In this document: positions 22,396 to 36,266 of the stretch, piece by piece | How positions within the stretch are numbered: the stretch's first letter is position 1 | Layout of the letters: every line of letters starts with the position of its first letter | Assembly: GCA_012976225.1 (NCBI GenBank) | Contig: JAAVVG010000007.1 | Location: 124,001 to 188,000, forward strand | DNA from: Golubevia sp. BC0850 | Lineage: Eukaryota > Basidiomycota > Exobasidiomycetes > Golubeviales > Golubeviaceae | Direction: 5' to 3' | DNA length: 64,000 nucleotides | Notes under the pieces: generated by a model | Database searches by the model: none | What the model was told of the DNA's origin: nothing | The model's input: the letters and a program-made list of their open reading frames with translations, nothing else | Position numbers and translations under genes: made by a program

Positions 22396-23829
22396 GACAA
22401 TGGCAAGCCAAACATAGCCAATCTCTCTTACGATGTCGCTTGCTCTATCGCAGAGTATTTGCATGAGATCGGTAATGAGAAAGAACCAAAGGCACTGATG
22501 TCGACACTGTTGGAGGTGGTAAACGTCGCTGGTAGAGCACGAGAGCAAAGGTGAGCATCAGAAAAGACCTCTACTTTTCAAGTATTTGGTGAAATCTGGA
22601 ACTCGGAATCATTTCTCACTCAGCCTCTACATCATCTTTTCCCATAGATATGCAACTATCACCCTTCGTTCTCTAGCTTTACTGTCTCGAAGATCCCATC
22701 CTACTTGGTTACCATTTCTTTTGGCGAACGTCGAGTTGAGTGAAGGTAGTCTCGACTGCTTCTACTGGTTGATGCGCAGAGATCCAAGACCTACTGAAAA
22801 TCTACTTAATATAGTCTATGTCGAGGGAGCTACGCCAGACTGTTCGTTAGCTTCACAGGCAAGGGGACTCATCTTAGGAGAATGTCCAAACCTACAATCT
22901 TTGACAGTCTTAGGTGCTATCTCCTTTCCTTGAGCTTATTATGACGAGAAGCTCAAAACTCACTTGCCTCTAAAAGGTATAGAATCCCAGAAAAAGATCA
23001 AAGTTCGTTGGGATACTGGTCAAGCAGGAGTTTCTTATCTCATCGCAAGCAACATCCTTTGGATTCTTTCCCTTCCTAATCTGAAAGAAGCTGATTTAGA
23101 TGCTGCTTTCTATCCTAAAGACGTTAGATTTCTTCTGGAACATTCAAAGGGTTGGAAAGGTTCAGTCAAACGTCATTCCAATGTCAAAAACCTTCTCCTC
23201 AAACCTAGATTTATGGATGCGGAGGGAGAAGATAGTTGGGACTTATCAGAATGTATCGAAGCTATTCAAGATCTACTTTCTTTTCACTTCTGAGTTATGT
23301 CTGTTTGGCCTTTTTCCAATGAGTCAAGAAAAGGCCGACGTACAACTCGATTCGTACGTCTTGAAGGGACTCGAGCGATCTTATTCCACCTTATCAACAT
23401 TAGAGCTGAGTTCTATAACTCTATCTCAAGATCCTATTGATGGAGTAACGGAGTCTTACGATCTGCTTTCCAACTTTGAAATCCTCAAATGCCTCAAGAC
23501 AAGCAACCTTCTGTTCTCCATACCATCTATGTGCGTGGTTCAGTTAAATCCTGAGTTGGTAAAGAAGGCTATCTTTGGACGTTCCGAGCGGAAGAGATCT
23601 ATCTTCTAAGTAACCTGAGCTCTTTTTCCTCCTGGTTGACATTTTGAACAAACATCCAAAGATGAGAAGTTTGAAAAAGATCGTCACTTTTAGGCCACCG
23701 GTAAGCTGGCGCATGGAAAAGAAGGAGACGGTGCTCGATGAAGGTCACTGGGTCGAAGCTAGAAAAGATTTAATAGAATTGTGTCAAAGGGATTGCATTG
23801 AGTTGGACTTAGTCGATCTTCAGAAATGA
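22396..23829 (+). pseudogene. Broken F-box-like/LRR gene, paralogue of 14620-16464
   Basis: Exon 22396..22550 (start not resolved; F-box-like NIANLSYDVACSIAEYLHE) joins through a 97 nt intron to 22648 onward. The similarity to the minus-strand gene at 14620-16464 is colinear: CPNLQSLT with CPNLKSIS, and the tails IELDLVDLQK and VELRLVDLDSRM. The coding frame is interrupted by a TGA at 22931-22933, with family-like sequence continuing in the same frame, and by two frame changes (near 23290 and near 23610). The intron that separates the corresponding parts of the paralogue is absent here. It is most likely a pseudogene of a host F-box gene; sequence error could explain one lesion but hardly three. 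Confidence 0.6.
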
Positions 23830-24273
23830 TAAGGGTTTACCGATGTGGATAGTTTCAACTAGTTTCGTTTCTTGTTCTTCCCAACATGATCAACTCTTTT
23901 AGCTTTGATTGGTAGATTTACATCATTGGAGAATCGACAGCCTTACTGGAGAAGTTGCGAGATCGAAAGAGGTTGGCAGCGATGTCTTTCCCCTGGAGCA
24001 AGATTGAGCGGTTTTCTAGGTCCATGCATGTAGTCTTCCCATTTGAGGCAGGTTCAAACAATAAGTAGAACTTTCAAAGTGAAGAGCAAAGTCTCGATTC
24101 TTCAGACCTGCCCCTTGTTTGAGCCTTCAATCTACAGGACTTGCCTCGACCAGAAAGAGAGGTTCAGGATCTTTTTCATTTACAAACAAGCTGACAGGGA
24201 CATTCAAAAGTTCAAAATCCTCGCATCTTTCTTTCAAACCAGCACGAGCTCCGAACCCAACCCAACCCCTTTT
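23830..24273. other. Intergenic between convergent F-box loci
   Basis: Facing 3' ends of the broken F-box locus (+) and the intact one (minus). Short frames here have no family resemblance. Confidence 0.5.
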
Positions 24274-25850
24274 TCAATTTACCACAATCATCTCGCCAAC
24301 CTCTGTTCTCTCAATTTTGATCTCCTGAACTTCTCTTCTCAACCATTGTTCAAAAGCTTCGGTAGGTAAATCAGAGCATCTGAGAGTCAAGCCGGTCAAT
24401 TTCTCGCATCTGACCCCTTCCATCGACACAATTTGCTTGGATCTTAATTTGACCACCCTAGCTAATCTACCTCTTGAAGTCCCTCCAAATCCAGGTCCTG
24501 AGATTTTGAGCTCTTTCAGTTTAGGGCATCTAATCTCTTCATGAGAATTCTCCAAACCTTTGAGCAAGAAACCCAAAAAGTCATCTCTAACCCCATGGCT
24601 GTTGAAGAAGACAGAGATGGAAGTCAGAGTGTTGGACCACTTCTTGAATTCTTGATAAGGAGGAACTGGGTGAGAGATTTTCAAAAGTTTCCTGACTTCT
24701 CTTGGATCCCAACTGAACTTGTCAACAGGCATTTCACCGAGTCTTCCGTACCCATCACAGACAAGACCTCTGATCCATGAACTCTTCATCTTTGGTGCGT
24801 AGAGCTTCGAGGTTGAAGTTGAGGTTCCGCCTTGACAGCTAGAGGATTGCAAGGAAATGAGGTTTGGAAGCGAGATCTCCACTCCAGACCAAACTCCATC
24901 TGTTGGATCTAAGCTCAAAAATTTCAAAGTTGACGAAGCTAGCTTCATGATAACCCCCGCTTTTGTGGTTGGAATTGGATGACCAGGACAGAGGCTTAGG
25001 TCTAGATGTTGTACTTTTGGTATGATTTTTAACAAGGCTGAGGAAACTTCAGGAGTGAGATGAACTTTCAAGTCTCTTAAAATGAATTTCTTTGGTTGAC
25101 TTAAGAAGGTTGGAGGAATTACTGAAACAGCTGACAAAGGTACTCCGACTTGTTGGAAATCAATTGATCTACTAGAGGATGAAGTATAAGAAAAGATTTG
25201 AAGGTTTGAGAGCTTCGAGATGAAAGTGAAGGTTAGAGGGAAGAGGTCTATCTTGCCAGTCTTAATGTCAACGACCTTTAATGTGTCGCTTGAAAAATCC
25301 CTCAAGATTTCAAAAGTCTTGTGGACTTCTCTATACATCTCAGCGGAATGATTTTGGACTGCAAGATGATCGTGAGTTAAAGGATTAAGATCTGAACAGT
25401 TGAGATAGAAGGGAACTAAGTTGTCGTTGGATAAGACTAGAAACTTCTCAACCACCTGTTTCAACTTCAGAGCACTTCTTTGAGAAGTACATCCGTGAAG
25501 ATGAATGTCTAGATTTGACCATAACGAAGGGGAATTCAGCATAATCTTGGACCAGGTCTTGGAGACTTGAGTTAAACCTACCAAGGTCTTCATGAATGGA
25601 ACTCCTTCTTTTGAGTCTTTCTGAGATGACTTAGTTAGATTTAGAAGGATCTTGACGAATAGAGATGGAGAAAGAAGGTTGATAGTCCCATTCTTGGAAC
25701 CTGAAGATGGGGGCGGAAGGAGTGAAAGGTGAGTATGAATGAAAGATGAGAAGATACTCGAATGGATATTGAGCTACTTTATCAAACAGTACCAGAACGG
25801 GGTTCCGAGAGGTCAAACTCACTCTTGGTTGACATCTTGGAAGTATGCAT
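24274..25850 (-). CDS. F-box/LRR-like protein, intact
   Basis: Two exons: 25850..25823 (28 nt, MHTSKMSTK) and 25700..24274, giving 484 residues with no interruption. The F-box is at about residues 14-70: TINLLSPSLFVKILLNLT, an insert, LTQVSKTWSKIM, then SPSLWSNLDIHLHG. Leucine-rich segments run to the end (LRDLKVHLTPEVSSALLK, VQHLDLSLCPGHPI, CPKLKELKISGPGF, GLTLRCSDL). It probably links a substrate to an SCF ubiquitin ligase through Skp1; the substrate is unknown. It is the only locus of the window's F-box group that reads intact from start to stop. Confidence 0.75.
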
Positions 25851-26143
25851 TCTTGCAGGTGATTGAGTGGGTGGAAGGAAAGAAGTGAAGAAAGAAAGAG
25901 AGAAATTCTTCGCGTGCCTTCCACCTCGTCCCTAAATTTCTAGCTATTCTGTACTATATCTCTACTCAGATACTCCAGTCAACTAGAATGGTTCAGAGAT
26001 CTAGAGACTAGACCGTAAAGCGAATCTCAGAAAAATGCCTATATCTAGCAGTTCTATGGTACAGCTTCCCATAGTATGTATTTACAGTTTCAGTTTTGAA
26101 GCTTCCCACCCCTTCCTTCCCGCTCGCTGATCCCTTCACAACC

Positions 26144-28055
26144 TTAGTCCTCTTCAACCTCGTCGACCCCCCACCTCTCCTTCAACCATTCAGCTCTCAG
26201 TCCAAATGCCCCTCCAATGACTCCCAAGAACGCCTCGGTTCCTTCCTTCTCTCTCTTTGGCATCAAAGCCTCGTAGGTATTGAAGAGCAGATCTGCGACC
26301 AAAGATCGATTTTTGAGGCGGGTGTATGAAAGAGACAGTCTGGAAGTCTGAAGGATCGATTCGGCGGCTGGAAGTTTGGATTGATGCTGAGCAGAAGTTG
26401 AGGGATTGGACACCGAAGAAGAAGACTGACGTTGAGGCTTGGTGATGCGAAGATTGGAAGTAGAAGAAGCCACAGTGGAACTCGAATTGGAACTTGAACT
26501 TGAAGTAGTGAAAGCCCTTCCAGGAGGACCGCATCCATCGTAATCCACTTCTCCATCTTCCATCTCGTTTTCTCTCTCGGCATCTAAATCGATAGCTTCA
26601 GCCACCCTCTCGTAAGATTCTCTAACCTTCCGTCTTTTCTGCCTGAGCTCGTTTCTCATCAACAGAAACTCTGTTAAGCCTCCGATCAGGGCAAACCAGA
26701 CTGCTAGTCTTTGGATCCCTTTCCTTCGCCTCGAGTTGAGCTGCCAAGCTATTCCAGATCCACCCAGGAATGAGAAGAGATCGAGAGAGTCGGCCATGAC
26801 GTTGATTGTGGAGGAGAACAGTTGAAGGAACGCATGAGGTGAAGATGGAAAGATTGAAGACTTTGAAGATGGAAGGATGAAGAAGATCGACATGACAGTC
26901 GAGAGGAACGTTCGATGATGGTAGGAGTAGGACTGGCCACTCTTCGATTTAGAAGTTGAAGAACTTGACCGGTCTTCATCATAACTTGAAGATAAATGTG
27001 GAATCTCTTTGCTCTCTTCATCGACTCGGCTTCTTTCCAGACTTAATTCTTGCAACTTCAACATTTCCTCTCCTTTCCCGCTTTCGTCTTGCCTCAATTC
27101 TTCCTTCTTCATCCTTTCCAGTTTCGGAATAGCATCGGCGTCCTTTCCGCTATCTACAATGAATTCCAGAACGAAAGCAGAGATAGTGAGAAGCTTCTTG
27201 AGGTTCGATATCGATTCGCTTGAGAGATAGAGACGCTTGACAGCTAAGGAGCGTGTCTTCGGTCGGAGGAGCAGAGTGAAGAGCAATCGAGGTAGCGGAG
27301 TTAGAGGGGAGGTGGTGAGAAGATGATGTAGTAGGAGGAGGATGGGTTGAAGGAGGGACTGCGAAGAGAGGAAGTGTTGGGGAAGAGAAGATGAAGGAAG
27401 TCAGTGGGAGGTGAAAATTCCGGCAAGTCTCTCCTCTCAAAGCCTTTCAGTCTGGCTTTCGCGCATCTTTATGGTCAGAGAAGCAGTCGACTGAGAGAAG
27501 AAACGGTTGCTTCTGAGAAAGTGGCTCCCTCCTTCGACTCCTTCCTTCCTTCCCAGCATTCCACTGCCGATTCTAAAAATCTTTCCCAGCCCAGCGAATT
27601 AATATATGTGCTGATGTTTCTCATCCCCACTCGAGCCACCTAGGACCTGCTCAATCCCAACCCGACTTTCGGGAGGTGCGTTTCTAACCTCCTTGACTTC
27701 CCCAGGTCTTTTAGTATTCCGCCCACCTGTTTCCCCTTTAGGATGATCCAATACCCTACAGAATACATCATTCGCCACTTACCAGCATCTTGTCCCTTCC
27801 ATCGAATCCACCAATGAGCCTGAAGAGCGTCTCTCTTTTCGACAAAGGAGTGAATGGCTCTTCCGCCAGCTCTAAAACTCCAGTGTGACCATCTGGATGG
27901 AGCAGGCCTCGAGAATTCTGACCCAAATTTGACTGCTTACTCGTAGTAGGAGAAGCTTGGATGAAGGTAGTGACTGGAGAAAGTTGCCTTGAAGCCGAGG
28001 AACTTCTGGATCTTGAAGGAGAGTTGAAGTAGGATGGATGAGATGAGATCGCCAT
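26144..28055 (-). CDS. PEX11: PEX11-family peroxisomal membrane protein
   Basis: Two exons: 28055..27783 and 27358..26144, giving 495 residues. Exon 1 ends in FRLIGGFDGRDKML and exon 2 opens with SLLQPILLLL, together resembling the PEX11 start in which a G-R-D-K-x-L motif leads into an amphipathic helix. Later segments DSLDLFSFLGGSGIAWQ and a C-terminal hydrophobic stretch (AFLGVIGGAFGLRAEW) also fit PEX11. PEX11 proteins elongate and divide peroxisomes. The central part is Ser-rich and poorly conserved, and the protein is about twice the usual PEX11 length. The 424 nt intron could hide a small extra exon. An unrelated membrane protein cannot be excluded. Confidence 0.6.
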
Positions 28056-28371
28056 GATCGCGATCTTCCTTGAGAGTTAATGATTCGTTTGATCAGGAGG
28101 AAGGCATCTGAGAGTCAACAGCGAACCGCTGGAACGCTATTGTTGCTTCGAGGCAAGTGTTGTTCTGTAACTTGGTCTCGACTTTTTCCTTCTTTCCCTC
28201 TTTCCCTCTTTCTCTTCACTCCCACCCATCCAGCGACTCGTCAAAGAAAGATCTTCCTACCAGACGATCGAGAAGAGTGAGTCTCAGAACAGCTAGCCGA
28301 GGAGACTTCTATTCCAGTGCAGGCTACTGACCTCAAACCTTTCTCTTTTCCAGACAGATTGAGCCTCTGTC
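28056..28371. promoter_or_regulatory. Divergent intergenic region
   Basis: 316 bp between the starts of the PEX11-like gene (minus) and the F-box remnant (+). No TATA box or repeat was recognised. Confidence 0.4.
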
Positions 28372-29288
28372 ATGAATCACCAGGGCCTTTCGCTCATCCA
28401 GACCTATCGGATGCCATCGGAACTTCTCTGTACGATCCTAGATCACTTAGAACCGATAAACAGGATCCTCTCATCTAGAACGTGCAAGCATTGGCGAGAG
28501 GTGGTCACTGAGACTGCATCGAATTGGAGAGTTCTAGAGATCCCAGATGGATTGGAAGTTAACGAGGTTATAGAGATCCCAAGCTGTTAACCAAGTACTC
28601 AATGAAAGGACTCACTCATGTAGTCATTGATTCAGAAGTGGAAGACAGAGCGGGATTAAAGCGATTATTCGAAATGTTGAAGGAATCCAGAAGTCTGAAG
28701 CTGCTCCATCTCAGGCAGCCAAATTATTGCAACTCGATCTCTAGATATTTAGTCAAGAAATGCTTCCCTGTTATCGAGACTCTCTCAACTACTGAGTATC
28801 GCTTCAGAGATTGTCTTGGGAGGAGCTTGACAGAGCTTTGCGAGTCTAATCCTTCAAACACTGGAACCACTTCTTCGTTGACAACTCTTTATACCACAGA
28901 TTTAGCTGAAATTGAGAACATAGATTTAAAATGGATGGCTCAAATTTCACACCTCGAGATAAGTCATACAGAGTCTATCAACTCCTTAGTGCGCATCCTG
29001 ACACATTTAAAAGACGGCCTAGAAACTTTGAACCTCAAGGAATTCTTTACAAGCAGTAGGAGTTCTCCGAAGATTCCAATCATCAAGTTCCGAAAGTTCA
29101 CCCGCTTGATTTCCTTCTTTCTCTCTTCTTTTTCCCCCTCTATTCGTAGCCAAAGAAAGTGGCAATACGAGCACGACCTCCAGCAGGAGATCGAAGCCGG
29201 TCATTATGATAAACCTGACGTGGCCTGGCTTGCTCAGGTGAAGGAGTGTGATCCAGACGAATGTACATTTACAAGGCGGATCGATTGA
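28372..29288 (+). pseudogene. Broken F-box gene, paralogue of 2266-3596
   Basis: The ATG at 28372 opens an F-box (YRMPSELLCTILDHLEPI, then TCKHWREVV and LEIPDGL) that is close to the gene at 2266-3596. The frame closes at TAA 28588-28590. The matching sequence continues in another frame from about 28575 (LLTKYSMKGLTHVVID) to TGA at 29286-29288, so one small indel near 28565 breaks the gene. The second half keeps LRR-like parts (LKLLHLRQP, SHLEISHTESINSL) and then loses similarity after 29100, where a pyrimidine-rich intron-like stretch is read through. It is probably a pseudogene. Confidence 0.55.
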
Positions 29289-29474
29289 GTTGAAGAGATC
29301 ACTTCTTGGAAGGAACAGGCGTAGGAAGGAAGCAAGCATCGGCGATGGGTTTGAGGTATTGAGAGCCAGAGATGCCGAAACAAAGAAGGGTAAAAAGAGA
29401 CATGTAAGTAAGATCGAATGAAAATGTCTTTTGAGTTTATTTACAAAGAGCAACCCTGAAGAACCTGAATCGAA

Positions 29475-31186
<1,712 letters not shown>

Positions 31187-31342
31187 GCTGGGTTATAAGT
31201 GACGTTGAAAGTTGAATGAAATCTGATTTGTGTTGTTGTTTGGCTCCAACTGTCCAAGAAATTATTTCTGGCCTCTGTTCTTTCTCTCACCTCTCTTTCC
31301 TCAATTCCTCTTCTTCAAAACCAATCTCAGGGAGTCTCCTTC
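31187..31342. promoter_or_regulatory. Divergent promoter of Rab4 and WAPL genes
   Basis: 156 bp separate the two start codons on opposite strands; it contains CT-rich stretches. A shared bidirectional promoter is likely. Confidence 0.5.
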
Positions 31343-34300
31343 ATGGACTTTAGCTCCATTAATCGGAGACCGAACGTAGCAAGTTATGGTAGAAGAGGGA
31401 ACAATAGCAATAAGAGGGCCAGAGTAATTCAAGCTCCAACTTCTCCTACCTTTTCTAATCATGATGATCGCTCAACTGAAGAACAAGATCAAGTCGTCGT
31501 CGAAAAGTCTACTGCTAATTCTAGATCAGCTCGAGAAGTGTCCAGCAAGAAGATGGGAGGCATAAAATCGATTGAAAGGAGTAAAGCTGCTTCCGACAAG
31601 GGAAAGGGAAGACAAAAGGAGATGCTCAAAGGTGAGAGTATCCAGGAGGATCAGGTGCTTCAAGAGACTAGGGTAGGATCAGGATCAGGCTCCACAAAGA
31701 GAAAGCAGAAGAAATCGGAGACGAAGATCGATACCTCCTCACCATCGCAAGTCCAATCTCTCTCTACTACTAGGAGGAAAGCAAGACGGGACCCAACGCC
31801 TCCTCAATCAGAGGAATCTCTTCCCTCGACCGACATTTTGGAATCGTCTCCAGTAGTCTCTCAGGATGCGGGTCAGATCATTAGAGGCGGGAGGATCGCC
31901 TCGTCTGGTGGCGCTGCAAGAGCACTTTCCGGTTTACGAGCTGGTGAGGAGCCAAAGCTTCGAACTTCCTCTCACACTTCACATACCTCTGGATCAAGAA
32001 ATGGAAAAACTAATTCTCCGGATCGATTCAAACCTGCCTCAAGGGCGAAGACCGATCTCCTCTTGGGAAAGATCTCTACCTCGAAAGCAGCTGACTCTAC
32101 TTCCAAGGACTCGACAACTACTCCTCGAGCTCCAGGAACTCCTCCCCCGAAACGAGCCAGGCTTTCAACTCCCTCAAGCTCATCCACGCTTACTTCTCCT
32201 TCCAAATCTATTCTCAGGAGTGGAGGAAGGACAGAGGACGATAGAGTTGGGAGCGCGACGCCGACTCCAACTCGACGAGCCAAAGATCTGACTGGCCTTT
32301 TCGAGTTGGTCAGCCCTTCCGACCAAGGAGAGTCTGGAGGAAGGCCGATCAGAACCTTGAGGAACGGACGAATCAGAGCCAGGTCTGGAAGTCCAACTCC
32401 TTCCAAAGGAGCTGCCCAATCTCTACCTCTTCAAAGAGGAGTCGCCTTCGACCTCCAAGAGTCACAGGAAGCTGAGAAAGGTCGAACGACCGCAGGAAAG
32501 ATCAGCATGGCTTCGAGAATGGCGGGAAAGAAGCGAGCAACTTTGGAACTCGAAGCAGCAGGGAGGAGAAGCATCTCTCCAGTTCAGGAGGAAACGGAGA
32601 CAGCAAACGTAGATATCGGAAGGTCAACTTCTGAGATAGCTGAGAACTCTTTGGCGAGAACTTCTAGAACCTATGGATCTGGTCCGAGCTCCGGTCGTGA
32701 TGTCAAAGCCACTTACGGATCAAGAAAGCTCACCAAGACTTCAAGCTTTCCACGCTCCAATCTCGGCATCATCCATGGGGATGGGTCTTCCTCTCAGCCT
32801 CTCAATTTCGACGATGACGACATGCAAGAAGATTACACGCCAGACATGCTCAATTCACCTCCCAGAAACTCCCGAACGAGCGAAGGATCAGCTCCACCAA
32901 CTCCTAGAAGCGCCTGGAGAACAGCTGGGACAAGTCAAACCGGTGCTGCCCCTAACGCTGCCAGCTCGAGGTCTCTCGGAATCTCTGCTCCTACAGTACC
33001 AGGTGCTCGAAGGACTTATGGGATGCAGAGAAGCTTCTTGGCTGAGATGGAGGTTGACGAGGAAGGCGAAATCGGAATGAAAGGGGTCAGGAAAGGAGTT
33101 CGAAATGAGGACATGGTTTCGTTCCCTTCCAACAAGAGCATCGGAGGAAAGCCCAGGATCACAGACCTAGAGGAAGAGCTCGAAACTCAGTCGAATGGAA
33201 TAGATCTCGATCGGGACGCTTCTACCAGGCCAAGCACTTCGACGAAACTGGGAGTTCCAACAAACCTTCCAAGCAACAGGAACCTCCTCAATCCTTCCAA
33301 CCCTCTCTCAAGGCGATCAGTTGGACAGAAAACTGCGACCGGAGAGCGTCTGTCATACGCTGAGATGAGAGCCAGATACGGAGATGACGAGGAAGTCTAC
33401 GTTGGATATGGAGCTCATTCTCTCCTGCCTCGAAACGTCAAGGACGACGCCTACAATGCAAATGGGTCGCAATCTCAGTCTCAAGCTATGGCTGTCTCGT
33501 CCATTACGAGTCTTCGATCGGCAGGCGAGTTGAGAAGATTCAACGACGAGCTGGAATACCTTTTAGGTGGCCTAGGAGAAGATCACTCTTTGAGCATCAA
33601 GAGAAGCTCTGCAGTGGAACTGATCCGGAAGATTTGCGGGGAAGAAGCGAAAGGATCCGAAGATGGAAGCCCGAACGGAGAAGACGAAGAGACACTGTCC
33701 TGTGGTCTGGAGTTCCTGAAGAAACTGAAGGCTAGTGAATCAATTTCTAAAGTCTTCGATCTGCTCGTCAGTGCAGGTCTTGGAACTTCATATTCGCCCT
33801 CTCATCCCTCCTCGAATCACAACATCACTAGAGAACTAGGAGAAGATTCGATTCTTTCGGTCGCTCTAGCCATGTTCTTTACTTCCTTGTTCCGACATCA
33901 AGGTCTCGGAGAGTCTCTTCTCAGAGAACGAGGAGAGCAGGTGTTCGACTGTCTGTATTGGCTGCTCAGTGCTGTCGAAAGCGGAGGTCGTTCTGGAGAT
34001 GGGATTCGAATGCTCAATGATGGGAAGAAAGGAAAGAGTCTGCCTAAAAGTGAAAGGCTATCGGTGAGTGTTTGTGGCAAAGCTGGGAGACAGTCAAATG
34101 ATCTTCTCGACTGAACCCTGTTACCTCCATTCGTGCTTCCGTTCCCTTTCAGCTTGAGATTCTTCGAACCCTCGCTCTTGCCTCTATCTTTCCGCCCAAC
34201 TACGCTCATCCAAGTCAGCGAAGCTTGCTGCTAAGGGCGATCTGCTCTTTGTCTTCTTACCCTCCTAGAGGCAGTCTACATCCTCTCGAGAGAATCTCAA

Positions 34301-36057
34301 GCTTCCAGCAAGATACGAATGACTCCGAAGAGCCTCGCAAGTCGATCCTCTCTCTGATGGTGACGCTGTTCTGTCGCGAAGCTGATAAGGCTGGGGAAAG
34401 ATTGGATGCCTATACAAAAGGTCTGGTGAGTGTTTCTCCTGACTTTTCAGATGGAAGAAGAAGAGAAAATGAAGCTTACTCACATTCTCTCTCTCTCTCT
34501 CGGTTCCCTTCCTATCATCAGGATTTGATACCCTCTGCCTCTCCCTCAGATGGACCTGACGTCCCTTTCTTAGATCTTTGCACTCGATTATTTGAGATCT
34601 GCACTACTCCAATCTCGGACTCTGAACTAGCCTACCCTCTATCCTCAGCTTCAGATAACGAAGACGAACTTCAATTCACCTCCAATTCAAGACTCGCTAA
34701 ATCTCTGGTCACGTCCCTTCAAGTTTGCCATCTTCTCTCAAAAGAGCATGCTTCAAAGTTGCTGCATTCAAGAGAGGAAAACGACCAAGATGAGGAAGAT
34801 AAGCATGGAAATGAGAGGTCTTCGGAGAACTCCACTGAAGCTCTGCTCGGTCTCCTCAAAGTTCTAGTCAATCTTACTCAAACTCAAACGGAAGAAGATT
34901 TCGGTGCTTCTTTCCTGGAAACGGAAGGGAGCTTGGCAGCTTTGCTCAATCTAATCTTGAGCTCTGCTAGAGAACTCAGTCGAGCTGCACAAGACGAAGA
35001 AAGCAAGAACGGGAAAGATTCGAGTCCTCCAGTCGCTCCTAAGCTGAAGTCTCAGAGAGGAAGCGTCCCGACATCAAATTCAACGTCTAGAGCTCCAATC
35101 TGGTTAGATGACGGAGATGAGAGTGAATTATCCTCTTTACCTCCAACTTCTTCACCTTCGAACAGAGATCGTCGAGGGCAAGCAGAGCAAGAAGACGAAT
35201 CTCCAACCTCACCTCCAGACAACTCAATCAATCGCAAGTCAAATCTGTTATGCCTACTTCTAGACGTCCTTTGCCTCTCACTAGGTGTTTTAACAAATCT
35301 GTTGGAATCCAACCCTTCGACAACTTCAGAGCTTCTAGCTGGAATCAGCCTAGACTCGAATTGCAAGAGAAGACCTTGTGCTAAAGGATGTGAATGTCTC
35401 GCAACTCCCATGAAGCCCTCCAAATCCTATTCGAGATCCAAAGGAAAAGGAAAGGCCTCTGCCGTTGAAAGCCTAGGATCTAAGCCTGTGTTGGAACACC
35501 TAACTCTCATCTTCTTATCTCAGAAATCGAAAGCCAAGTCCTTCTCTTCCGAAGATGAAGGTGAGCTTTCAGAAGTCACTGCAGAGATGGAGAGCAAAGC
35601 TAAGAAAGGTTCAGATGCCGCTTTCCTGTCTGGTTGCCTAGCTGTCTCTTTAGCTCTGGCTATCTTTGGAGACAAGAAAAGCAGAGAGATAGTTGGAGAC
35701 ACTCTGGCTGCAAGTTCGCATGAAGGTGATTTCAATTCCATCAATAGTCCTAGCACTCCAACCAAGAATTCAAGTTCAAATCCTCAAGTTGGCAATCCTC
35801 CTTCAGTCTTTGTTCCACTCTCTGAGACTTTAGACGAATTTGCAGCGTTGAATGAGACAGCTTGGAAGCAAGTCTCTAAACAGCCTTCTGGAGCAGAAGG
35901 AGATGTTGCAGGAGAAGGATCAAATCAGAAGGTGGAGGAAGAAGCAATGGGAGGAGATGGGTTGGTCAGTGAAATGGCGAGAAAAATGAGAATTCTCTGT
36001 GGGAAGGAGAAAGAAAGACAAGGAGAGAACGCAGAACTAATTTCATCTTCCCCTTAA
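31343..36057 (+). CDS. WPL1: WAPL-type cohesin release factor
   Basis: Three exons: 31343..34063, 34153..34425, 34522..36057, giving 1509 residues. The first 720 residues are disordered, Ser/Thr/Arg-rich, with recurring Tyr-Gly motifs (ASYGRRGN, ATYGSRK, RRTYGMQ), the kind of short motif through which WAPL proteins contact Pds5/Scc3. The WAPL domain begins at about residue 730: RSAGELRRFNDELEYLLGGL, SLSIKRSSAVELIRKIC, FLKKLKASESISKVFDLL, then helical repeats including LEILRTLALASIFPPNY. WAPL opens the Smc3-Scc1 gate to unload cohesin. The second intron is a multiple of three (96 nt) and would read through in frame, so retention would add 32 residues. Acidic and Ser-rich inserts break up the C-terminal helices. 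Confidence 0.82.
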
Positions 36058-36266
36058 TGACTCTTTTTAAAAGTAAATCACCACATTCTGCTTTGTTACA
36101 TTGTAAACTCATACTATACCTCTACTCAGAGTTCAAAACTTAATCATTCGCTCGCTTCTAAAAGTATTGAAACCATTTGTTGACGCTAGCATCTAGAAGC
36201 AGACAATCTATTTCAATTGCTTGTGAATGAAAAGGTGAGCAGAAGACAAATCGAAAGGAATGCAAA

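Noticed and set aside
31866-32406. Overlapping frames within the WAPL N-terminal region
   Set aside because: They arise from the low-complexity coding sequence of WAPL and have no domains.
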